64,000 bases of DNA from Actinomycetaceae bacterium (GTDB taxonomy: Bacteria > Actinomycetota > Actinomycetes > Actinomycetales > Actinomycetaceae). Of the stretch, positions 1 through 7,182 are shown in pieces. The notes beneath the pieces are model-generated. The model worked only from the letters and a program-made list of their open reading frames with translations. It was not told the origin of the DNA and searched no databases. The translations under genes were made by a program, and so were the position numbers. The stretch lies in contig JAQYTG010000002.1 in the NCBI GenBank assembly GCA_028724905.1, positions 62,001-126,000 on the forward strand, in the 5' to 3' direction. Numbering within the stretch: position 1 is the stretch's first letter; each line of letters begins with the position of its first letter.

Positions 1-591
1 CATGGGGTGAGGACAGTGGCAGCGTGGGGATGGAGATAATGGCGGCGGTGGTGCATGGAGTGAGGTGGCAGCGCGATGAGGTGAGGTGGCAGCGTAGGGT
101 CGGCACAGTCTAGGCGCAGGTGGCTTTAAGTGCGGGTACGGCCTGGATGCAGATGTCTTAGGCGGGCAGCGAGCTGTCTAGCTATCAGCGCGCTGACTGA
201 TGACGCAATGATCCCTAGTGCGCTGATTGACAGCGCAGGGGGGTGGAGATAATAGCGCATGGGGTGAGGACAGCGGCAGCGTGGGGATGGAGATAATGGC
301 GGCGGTGGTACATGGAGTGAGGTGGCAGCGCGATGAGGTGGCTCAGCCAGGACGCTATGATGTCATGAGGCCAGGATATCTGGAAGCAAGGACGCCAGGA
401 TTTCAGGACGCCGTGACGCCGATGCTGGTTTTGTGCGCAGAATCCCACAAGGGCTCAGGCGTCTAGGCGTCAGCGTATCTGAGAGCGGCTAGTTTTGTAT
501 GCAGAGGCCTGCAAACCCTCAAGATGCAGAACTCTCAAACCCTCAGGGGGATCTCACTCTCAAACCCTCAGGGTACAGAACTCGCAAGCTC
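1..591. repeat. Gene-free left edge with direct repeats
   Basis: No convincing gene is seen here. Positions 1-83 and 258-340 are a direct repeat of about 83 bp with two differences, at an offset of 257 bp. Inside each copy there are shorter internal repeats of a word like 'gaggtggcagcg'. From about 510 to 590 a second word, 'ctcaaaccctcaggg', recurs up to the 3' end of glgX. The open frames on both strands are low complexity and match no family I know, so I treat them as by-products of the repeats. Confidence 0.7.
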
Positions 592-2850
592 TTAGGAGAA
601 AAAGAGCGCCAGTGAGAGAGCTGGCATACTCCACTTTTCGCCCCCATTAAAGGTGAGCGTATACTGATCGCGCTCGCGCGGATTTTCCCAGGAAGAGAGC
701 CAGATGAGCTCAAACGGCCATCCGCGGCCTTGGGGCAATGTGAGCTCCACGTCGTCTAATGAACCATTCAACACGATGAGTGCATCGCGGTCTGCTTGGC
801 CAGGATCTGAGCAGACGCTTCCCGAGCGTAGCATTTGTACCACGCGCGCGGAGGGATCGAACCACTTGCAGTCCGGCATACGTTCGCCAGCGGCGTCAAA
901 CCATTCTGCATCTGCGAGAGTGTCTGCCCCCAGGGCCGTGCCGGTGTAGAAACGAGCGGGGTGTAGCACCGGATGTTTGGCTCGTAGATTGGCCAGAAAT
1001 CCTACAGTCTCCGTGAAATCATTTACGTGCTCGGAATTGTTCCACTGTAGATAGTTGATGGAATTATCTTGGCAATAGGAGTTGTTGTTGCCCCGCTGGC
1101 TTTTGAGAAGTTCATCTCCGGCTCGCAGCATCGGGGTACCCGCTGAAAGCAGCAGCGTGCCGATGAGATTGCGTGCTGAGTGACGGCGGAAAGCCAGAAG
1201 AGCTGCTCCCCCGTCAGACAGCTCAGTGAGGGTATCACAGCCCTCTACCCCGTGGTTCCAGGAGTGGTTGTGGGCGGCGCCGTCACTGTTGTTCTCAAGA
1301 TTTGCCTCGTTGTGTTTCTGGTTGTAGCTCACTAAATCATGCAGCGAGAATCCGTCGTGTGCAGCGACGAAGTTGATGGAGGAAAAGACGCCGCGGCCAT
1401 CTGCTGTGCGTCCGTGAGCGAAAAGATCGGCCGATCCGGCGATGCGAGTAGCGAGATCGTGTAGGTCCGCTCCGTGGCCACCGGCTGTGATAGCGGCAGG
1501 ATCTGTGAGCCAAAAAGAGCGCACTGAATCGCGGAAACGGTCGTTCCAGTCGGCCGTTCCGGCGAAAAAATTGCCAGTTTGCCAGCCGTTTGGCCCCACA
1601 TCCCACGGCTCATTAATGAGCTTAACTTTGCGCAAGATAGGGTCGTTTAATGTGGCACTAAAAAGCGGATGGTGTGGGTTGAATGAGTCCCCTTCGCGTC
1701 CAAGAGTGACGGCGAGATCGAATCGGAAACCGTCGATTCCCACGTGCTCCACCCAATAGCGCAGAGAGTCGAGAGTGAGCTGCACGGGGGCCGTTCGCCG
1801 AAAATCCAGGGAATTACCGCAGCCGGTGGTGTCTTTCAAAGCTCCCTGATTGAAAGAATCGTAGCGGTAGTAGCCGGTATTGTCGAGGCCGCGAAAACTC
1901 GTGGACGGTCCATCTACTCCAGCCTCATTCGTGTGGTTGTATACGACGTCGAGAACTACTTCAATGCCCGCTTGGTGCAAAATCGAGACCATACCGCGCA
2001 CTTCGTCGAGGATGGCTTCAGGGCCGGCAGCTTGGGCGCGTGCCGTGGCGTAGCTAGGTTCGGGGCAGAAAAAATTGAGTGTATTGTATCCCCAATAATT
2101 TGTGAGCCCTTTGAGTGTGAGGAACGGCTCGGGCATCTTTGCGAAGATCGGCAGTAACTCCAGTGTGGTGACGCCGAGGTGCTTGAGATGATCAACCATC
2201 GCGGGGTGGGCTACACCGGCGTACGTGCCGCGTAAATCGGGTGGTACGGCGTCAAATTCTTTGGTAAGCCCTACCACGTGCCCCTCATAGATAATGGTTT
2301 TTTCCCAGGGAACGTGTATGTGCGGAGCTTTCGGAGGAAGTGCGCTCACCTGGCCGAGCGCGGCGAAAGGAGCAGAATCCTGGGTGTCTCGCTCCATCCC
2401 AGGCAGTGCGTGCAAAGTGGAATCGACTTTGTGGGCGTAAAGCGACGAGTGCAAAATCGGCATTCGCGCAACTGCTCTGGCATAAGGATCGAGCATTACT
2501 TTTGCTGGGTTGTAAAACAGCCCATGCTCAGGATCCCACGGGCCATCTGCACGAAATCCGTAGATGTGGCCGGCTGAAATGCCGGTGATGTGGCCTTTCC
2601 AAATGCCGTAGAGGTCTTTGCGTAGGCGAAAACGCCGCTCCGTGAAACTCCGTGGAGTATTGGGGGTATCGCTTACATCGTCAAAAAAGCAAATCTCGAC
2701 GTTTGTGGCCTGGCTTGCCACCACCGCTACATCTACACCATCCTCTACGAGGTAGACGCCTAAATCTGACCACGGGCTCCGTGGGGGCTCTGTGCGCTCG
2801 GCGGGACGTGGCTCGAAAGCCCTACTAGGGGGCAGTGGTTGGAAAGTCAT
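592..2850 (-). CDS. glgX: Glycogen debranching enzyme (isoamylase type)
   Basis: Hydrolyses alpha-1,6 branches of glycogen or limit dextrin in the cytoplasm. The 752-residue protein has an N-terminal CBM48-like region followed by a GH13 barrel. Visible motifs are VLDVVYNHTNEAG (first conserved region), DGFRFDLA near residue 375 with the nucleophile Asp, INEPWDVGPNGWQ near 412 with the acid/base Glu, and FVAAHDGFSLHDLVSYNQKH near 495, which is typical of GlgX/TreX. The length is normal for the family (about 700-750). No Shine-Dalgarno sequence is seen. A -35/-10 pair ends 6 nt before the ATG, suggesting a leaderless transcript. It is divergent from lepB, and no other glycogen gene is in the window. 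Confidence 0.95.
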   Translation of the reverse strand: MTFQPLPPSRAFEPRPAERTEPPRSPWSDLGVYLVEDGVDVAVVASQATNVEICFFDDVSDTPNTPRSFTERRFRLRKDLYGIWKGHITGISAGHIYGFRADGPWDPEHGLFYNPAKVMLDPYARAVARMPILHSSLYAHKVDSTLHALPGMERDTQDSAPFAALGQVSALPPKAPHIHVPWEKTIIYEGHVVGLTKEFDAVPPDLRGTYAGVAHPAMVDHLKHLGVTTLELLPIFAKMPEPFLTLKGLTNYWGYNTLNFFCPEPSYATARAQAAGPEAILDEVRGMVSILHQAGIEVVLDVVYNHTNEAGVDGPSTSFRGLDNTGYYRYDSFNQGALKDTTGCGNSLDFRRTAPVQLTLDSLRYWVEHVGIDGFRFDLAVTLGREGDSFNPHHPLFSATLNDPILRKVKLINEPWDVGPNGWQTGNFFAGTADWNDRFRDSVRSFWLTDPAAITAGGHGADLHDLATRIAGSADLFAHGRTADGRGVFSSINFVAAHDGFSLHDLVSYNQKHNEANLENNSDGAAHNHSWNHGVEGCDTLTELSDGGAALLAFRRHSARNLIGTLLLSAGTPMLRAGDELLKSQRGNNNSYCQDNSINYLQWNNSEHVNDFTETVGFLANLRAKHPVLHPARFYTGTALGADTLADAEWFDAAGERMPDCKWFDPSARVVQMLRSGSVCSDPGQADRDALIVLNGSLDDVELTLPQGRGWPFELIWLSSWENPRERDQYTLTFNGGEKWSMPALSLALFFS

Positions 2851-2856
2851 TTCTCT

Positions 2857-2884
2857 ATTTTGACAGCTTTTTCTGCGCTTTCAA
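2857..2884 (-). promoter_or_regulatory. glgX promoter, probably leaderless
   Basis: On the minus strand TTGAAA (2879-2884) is followed by a 16-nt spacer and CAAAAT (2857-2862), then 6 nt to the glgX ATG at 2850. That geometry places transcription start at or next to the A of the ATG. This is the best -35/-10 pair among the leaderless candidates in the window. Confidence 0.55.
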
Positions 2885-3049
2885 GCTCGGAGGGCGCTTG
2901 CGCAAAAGTGAGTCGTATTTCAAGAAAATTAGCCCCCATTTTACTGCTCAATAGCAGGTGCCGGATCATCTGGCTTTGTGAGTTTGCGGCTTTTGAGTTT
3001 GTGGTTTTCCGGTCTGCGCTTCGTTGGGCGTGACGGCGGGCATCGCGGG

Positions 3050-3087
3050 TGAATGTACTGACCCCAACACAAGGGTCAGTACATTCA
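3050..3087. repeat. Perfect 15-bp inverted repeat, 8-nt loop
   Basis: Arms 3050-3064 and 3073-3087 are exactly complementary around the loop 'caacacaa'. The element lies between the divergent genes glgX and lepB, where neither gene needs a terminator, and no T-run follows on either strand. It could be a regulator binding site, the hairpin of a small RNA, or a leftover mobile-element end. I see no second copy in the window. Confidence 0.6.
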
Positions 3088-3219
3088 TACTCTGCGGCAA
3101 CCACCGTGTGCTGCAATCACCCCTGTGCCGCAGTCACCTGACCATGACGTCGCTCGCTGAGGGAATTGCCCACGCAGCAGCATGAATCGTGATGCAATTG
3201 ATATGAAGCTGCTTGTGTG

Positions 3220-3245
3220 CCATTGCGCTAGAAATAGTGCAATGG
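3220..3245. repeat. Hairpin upstream of lepB promoter
   Basis: Arms 3220-3230 and 3235-3245 pair over 11 positions with one G-T type mismatch around the loop 'gaaa'. It sits just upstream of the proposed lepB -35 box. No T-run follows. It could be an operator or part of a short transcript. Confidence 0.35.
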
Positions 3246-3252
3246 GTTAGGC

Positions 3253-3281
3253 TTGAAAGATCTGATAGACAGCGATACTAA
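3253..3281 (+). promoter_or_regulatory. lepB promoter
   Basis: TTGAAA at 3253-3258, a 17-nt spacer, and TACTAA at 3276-3281 give a good housekeeping-type promoter. Transcription would start near 3288, leaving a leader of about 55 nt that contains the lepB ribosome binding site. Confidence 0.5.
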
Positions 3282-3343
3282 ATCTGCTGTATGTGCTGTG
3301 ATGGGCAGACGCAATGCTAGTGTTCGTGCAGGAGAGGTGAAAA

Positions 3344-4276
3344 ATGGATCACAAGAGCGAAGATTCCTCTTCTGCTGATGATCGTTTGAACGATGGCACT
3401 TTTACTGATGACCGCTTTGCGCAGGTGCCAGACGTGATGCCGCCATCCTTTATGCCCGTAGGTGATAAGCGCAAAAAGCGGGCTGCCGCCGAGCGTGCAC
3501 AATCTCAGCGCGAGCAATCGCAGCGCTCAGCAAAATCCCTCTCTGATGCTTCCTCCACTCCGCTCATTGACGGGGAAGTTCGCCCCCGTCGATCTGTGCT
3601 CATCAATATGTTGCAATGGTTGAGCCTCGTGGCGGTTGGGGTGCTGATTGCCGTGATCGTTAAGACGTTTTTCATCCAGTCTTTTGTGATTCCCTCGGGG
3701 TCTATGGAAAACACGCTGCGTCCGGGGGATCGCATTTATGTGAATAAACTAGTCAATCAAGCTGATGAGCTCCATCGTGGAGACGTCGTGGTCTTCCGCG
3801 ATCCAGGCGGGTGGTTGAGGGGAGTGCACCAACCGCAGCAGAATCAGGCCTCGCAGATATTCACCAAGGTAGGGGAAACAATTGGTCTTGTGCCTACTGA
3901 TCTAGGTACTCATCTCGTCAAACGCATTGTTGGCGTCGGTGGTGATCGTGTGAAGTGCTGCAGTGATGACGGAAAAATCACTGTCAATGGCGTCCCTATC
4001 GAGGAGCCGTACATACGCGCAGGAGTGAACCCATCAGATATGCCCTTTGACGTGACGGTACCGAAAGGCTACCTGTGGGTGATGGGGGATAACCGTTCTA
4101 ACTCCCAAGATTCTCGATATCACCATCAGGAAACAGGGTTTGGTTTCGTGCCGGTGGCGAATGTGGAGGGGCGAGCCTGGTTGATTTTCTATCCGTTCGA
4201 TAGATTTGGCCGGATACCCTCGGCAGGTTCAACCTTTGCTCAGGTGCCGAGCAATTCCGGTGCGGGAGATGGGTAA
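3344..4276 (+). CDS. lepB: Signal peptidase I
   Basis: Cleaves signal peptides from exported proteins at the outer face of the membrane. The 310-residue protein has a charged cytoplasmic N-terminus of about 85 residues, one membrane segment (about 88-112), then the S26 peptidase domain. Catalytic Ser120 lies in IPSGSMENTLRPGD and the catalytic Lys193 in HLVKRIVGVGGD. The box MGDNRSNSQDSR near residue 248 is the conserved C-terminal motif. The start has an AGGAGAGG ribosome binding site. It begins a run of plus-strand genes whose order (lepB-rnhB-DUF2469-yraN-comM-dprA-xerC) is usual for actinobacteria. Confidence 0.96.
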   Translation: MDHKSEDSSSADDRLNDGTFTDDRFAQVPDVMPPSFMPVGDKRKKRAAAERAQSQREQSQRSAKSLSDASSTPLIDGEVRPRRSVLINMLQWLSLVAVGVLIAVIVKTFFIQSFVIPSGSMENTLRPGDRIYVNKLVNQADELHRGDVVVFRDPGGWLRGVHQPQQNQASQIFTKVGETIGLVPTDLGTHLVKRIVGVGGDRVKCCSDDGKITVNGVPIEEPYIRAGVNPSDMPFDVTVPKGYLWVMGDNRSNSQDSRYHHQETGFGFVPVANVEGRAWLIFYPFDRFGRIPSAGSTFAQVPSNSGAGDG

Positions 4277-5519
4277 AGCGCCCATGCCGCGTGCGAACTC
4301 GCGTATCTCTTCTGTACGCGAACATTCGACGTCTGGCAAGTCTTCAACTCTGAGTGGGCGTTGGACGTCTGGTGATGCTGTGACTCCGGATGATACCTTT
4401 CCAGATGAGGCCTCTCCGGATAAGGCCTTGGTTTCTGGTAGAGGTTTGGTTGTGGGAGAGCAGGCGGTTCTCGATAGTGTTGTGGCGGCAGTGGCGGCTT
4501 CGACTATTGGCGGGGCTCCAGCTACGGACGGATCTTTGACTACCGGTGGAGCTTCGACTACGGGTAGGTTGTCGACTCCCAATCAAGTTTCAGCGTCCAA
4601 TGCGGTGTCGCCTCCTAATAAGGCTGTGACTGCAAACGGAACGGTACCGCGAATGGTGCCCAGTAGAGACATCGAGCGAGAGTGGTTAAATGAGTTGGCC
4701 GATTTCGTCGCAGCTGCAGAGGATAGAGAGGCAGCTTCGCATGAACTAGTGCTAGCCGGCGTTGATGAAGTGGGGAGAGGAGCCTTGGCTGGTCCTGTGA
4801 GTGTAGGGATTGCGACGATCACGCCGCAGACCTCCGATTCTTTTCCCGTAGGTTTGCGCGATTCTAAAATGCTCACTCCCACTGCCCGTGAAGCACTCAT
4901 AGACCCGTGTGATCAGTGGGTGCACTCGTGGGCTGTGGGCTCGGCGTCACCGCAAGAAATTGATCGTTTCGGAATTATTGCTGCACTGCGAATTGCTGCC
5001 GCTCGGGCAGTGTGCACACTAGCTGATCGTGGGGTACACATTGATGGGGTGCTGCTAGATGGTCAGCACAACTGGTGGAGTCCGACGGGATTGCTAGATA
5101 GCAGAGGCGAGCTTTATGGGGATCTCTATGGCGGGCAAACGGGTGCTCCCGAGAAAGAGAGCATATCGGAGCCCGCTGTGTTGGGTTCTGCTATGCCGGA
5201 GACTGCGGCGTCGAACCCGCCAGTTTTGGGGTCTACAGCTTTAGATCTTACGGCTTTGGAGCCGTCGGTTTTAGAGCCGCCGGATGTGCCGGTGCGTACG
5301 GTGGTGAAAGGCGATGCGCAGTGCGCCGTCGTGGCAGCTGCTTCGGTGCTCGCCAAGGTGACTCGGGATAGCTATATGCTGGATATGGCTCAGCGATATC
5401 CCGGCTATTTCTTTGAACGCAACAAAGGCTATGCCTCTGCACAGCACAAGCGGGCATTGGAAGAGCTTGGCCCGAGCGATATCCACCGGCTTTCGTGGCA
5501 TTTACCTGGGGTGCAATAA
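4269..5519 (+). CDS. rnhB: Ribonuclease HII with interrupted core
   Basis: Cuts the RNA strand of RNA/DNA hybrids. Motifs: GVDEVGRGALAGP with Asp166 and Glu167, RDSKMLTP, LLDGQHNWW with Asp264, and KGDAQ with Asp349, followed by AAASVLAKVTRD. With about 416 residues it is nearly twice the usual size (200-260). There are two additions. One is a Ser/Thr/Gly-rich N-terminal extension of about 140 residues. The other is an insert of about 65 residues between the third and fourth acidic residues, which are 85 apart here and normally about 17. The insert is built from repeats like PAVLGS/PPVLGS. The chosen start at 4269 overlaps the lepB stop. An ATG at 4284 is possible, and no ideal ribosome binding site is seen for either. 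Confidence 0.9.
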   Translation: MGKAPMPRANSRISSVREHSTSGKSSTLSGRWTSGDAVTPDDTFPDEASPDKALVSGRGLVVGEQAVLDSVVAAVAASTIGGAPATDGSLTTGGASTTGRLSTPNQVSASNAVSPPNKAVTANGTVPRMVPSRDIEREWLNELADFVAAAEDREAASHELVLAGVDEVGRGALAGPVSVGIATITPQTSDSFPVGLRDSKMLTPTAREALIDPCDQWVHSWAVGSASPQEIDRFGIIAALRIAAARAVCTLADRGVHIDGVLLDGQHNWWSPTGLLDSRGELYGDLYGGQTGAPEKESISEPAVLGSAMPETAASNPPVLGSTALDLTALEPSVLEPPDVPVRTVVKGDAQCAVVAAASVLAKVTRDSYMLDMAQRYPGYFFERNKGYASAQHKRALEELGPSDIHRLSWHLPGVQ

Positions 5520-5541
5520 GCATTTGCCTGGAGTGCAATAG
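5499..5541 (+). repeat. Tandem duplication across the rnhB stop
   Basis: Unit 5499-5520 is repeated at 5521-5541 with two substitutions and a one-base deletion. The first copy contains the rnhB stop codon. The second copy ends in 'caatag', which supplies the first bases of the TAGTAT hexamer proposed as the -10 box of the next gene. Confidence 0.7.
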
Positions 5542-5544
5542 TAT
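5539..5544 (+). promoter_or_regulatory. -10 box for a leaderless DUF2469 transcript
   Basis: TAGTAT lies exactly 6 nt before the GTG at 5551. No Shine-Dalgarno sequence precedes either this GTG or the ATG at 5560. No clear -35 box is seen. Confidence 0.35.
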
Positions 5545-5550
5545 GCAAAA

Positions 5551-5880
5551 GTGTGTGGCATGGGCGAATTGGAAAACTACGAATCTGAACAAGAGCTAGC
5601 TCTCTACCGTGAGTATCGGGATGTGGTGAACCTCTTTCGCTATGTGGTGGAGACGGAACGCCGTTTCTACCTGGCTAACGATGTAGACGTCAGTGTGCGT
5701 TCCTCGGCCACGGGAGACGTATTTTTTGAGGTGACACTCACGGACGCTTGGGTATGGGATATCTACCGTACATCGCGGTTTATTCGATCTGCTCGGATCG
5801 TGACGTTCAAAGACGTGAACGTGGAAGAGCTCAACAAGCCAGATATCGCTAAAGAGCTGGAGTTTGAACCTCGGCAGTGA
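5551..5880 (+). CDS. DUF2469 family protein
   Basis: Small cytoplasmic protein of unknown function, conserved in actinobacteria next to rnhB. The 109 residues include the family hallmarks YREYRDVVNLFRYVVETERR, FYLANDVDV, DAWVWDIYR and IVTFKDVNVEEL. Length matches the family (about 100-110). I chose the GTG at 5551 because a -10-like TAGTAT ends 6 nt upstream. The alternative ATG at 5560 would remove three residues and fits the conserved N-terminus about as well. Its 3' end runs into a 13-bp tandem duplication containing the stop codon. Confidence 0.88.
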   Translation: MCGMGELENYESEQELALYREYRDVVNLFRYVVETERRFYLANDVDVSVRSSATGDVFFEVTLTDAWVWDIYRTSRFIRSARIVTFKDVNVEELNKPDIAKELEFEPRQ

Positions 5881-5890
5881 ACCTCGGTGG
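5865..5890 (+). repeat. 13-bp tandem duplication across the DUF2469 stop
   Basis: Units 5865-5877 and 5878-5890 differ at one position. The stop codon is the first three bases of the second unit. Confidence 0.65.
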
Positions 5891-6534
5891 TGACGGCGTT
5901 CAACTGCTGTTTGGGTGTGCCTGACTGGCAGGTACGGGTGAGATGTTCCCATCCAGGAAGACTCTTGGCGCTACGGGAGCGTTCGTGCCTCATGGGTGTG
6001 AGTCTTGTGTGCGCTGCGGTATGCGATGAGTGAGTTTGCTGCAGGTTTACGTGCACTGAGGAGTTTCGGATAGCGTGACGCCGCTAATCAAGTAGCGTGT
6101 ACGGATGTTTCTGATACTGCCGACGTGTGTTGTCTGTGCCGTCAAGGGGGCAGTGCTACTCAGAACTGGAAATCGCAGTCTGTGCCTCTAGAAGCCGATG
6201 GCCTGTGTCTGTGGAAGCTGTCTATCTGTACCCTCGGCAACTGTTGTTCTGTGCCCCTAGAAGCTGCCAGCCTGTGCCCGTAGTCTGACACGTCGTGCCC
6301 GTTAAAACTGGTGCCTTTAGAAACTCTAGCAACCCGACCTGTTAGACCCGTGCCTTTGGAAATTGTCAGTCTGTGCCTGCTATAGCCCGTGCCGTGAAAC
6401 TCTAACAATCCGCGCTCGTTGGAAGATGTGCACAGGTGTCGTGCATGATGCCGCCATCCACAGATACACAGAGGTTGTTCTCTTCATGCACGTAGCTGCG
6501 ATGAAATCGAAACTGACGATGAGGAGGTTTCGGT
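5891..6534. repeat. Gene-free stretch of degenerate words
   Basis: No gene is seen between DUF2469 and yraN. From about 6165 to 6420 the sequence is an imperfect array of a word like 'ctgtgcctctagaagc', repeated with drift every 20-40 bp. The strong ribosome binding site of yraN lies at its right end (6522-6527). Confidence 0.6.
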
Positions 6535-7182
6535 ATGCACACGCATGGTATGCACACACTCGGTACGGGCAAGCACGGCGGTATTAGTCCAGATGAAGCT
6601 CATAGTAAGAGTGAGGCTGAAGATGAGATTGGTATCAAAGCTGTGGCTAGTGCCGAAGCGAATACTGGGTGCCCAAATGCGGCGAGGTTCCAAAATGTGA
6701 AACCTAAAAATGCAAGACCTAAAAATACGAGACCTCAAAATGGGAGAGCTCAAAATGGTGTGGAGCTTCGAGATGAGTTCGCAGCTATGCGAGCACAGGT
6801 GCGTGCGCACCCCATTTCTCGTAACGAACTAGGAGCGTGGGGAGAGCGGTGTGCTGAGCGGTATCTCGTGGGTGAAGGGCTGAACATCCTGGCTAGAAAC
6901 TGGCGCACTCGGGGAGGAGAGCTTGATCTTGTCGCTTATGATCCTGCTCGCAAAGCCGTGGTGGCTGTGGAAGTGAAAACGAGACGGCAACGCGGCGGAT
7001 ATTTTCCGGCTGGCACTCCAGAAGAGGCGATTACGCCAACGAAATTGCGCAGAATCAGGGCATTGCTAGCCCAGTGGATCCTCACCTCTGGCCAACGCGC
7101 CAACGCGATTGCTGTGGATGTGGTGGCAGTGGCCGTGTGCGCAGATCGTTTCAGCGTGCGGCACGTGAAAGATGTGCAGTGA
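6535..7182 (+). CDS. UPF0102 (YraN) family nuclease-like protein with N-terminal extension
   Basis: Belongs to the UPF0102/YraN family, which has a restriction-endonuclease-like fold. Function is not established. The conserved domain starts near residue 97: NELGAWGERCAERYL, then NWRTRGGELDLVAYD and VAVEVKTRR, which carry the acidic and Lys residues of the PD-(D/E)xK-like site. The protein is 215 residues against about 120 for the family. The extra 95 residues at the N-terminus contain a drifting repeat (PKNARPKNTRPQNGRAQNG). The extension appears to be translated, because AGGAGG sits 7 nt before this ATG. The stop overlaps the comM start by one base (TGATG). Confidence 0.88.
   Translation: MHTHGMHTLGTGKHGGISPDEAHSKSEAEDEIGIKAVASAEANTGCPNAARFQNVKPKNARPKNTRPQNGRAQNGVELRDEFAAMRAQVRAHPISRNELGAWGERCAERYLVGEGLNILARNWRTRGGELDLVAYDPARKAVVAVEVKTRRQRGGYFPAGTPEEAITPTKLRRIRALLAQWILTSGQRANAIAVDVVAVAVCADRFSVRHVKDVQ

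Noticed and set aside
227..466. Short frames on both strands at the left edge
   Set aside because: They arise from the 83-bp repeats and show no domain or start signals.
1744..2157. 137-codon plus-strand frame inside glgX
   Set aside because: Antisense of the conserved catalytic barrel of glgX, no independent signals.
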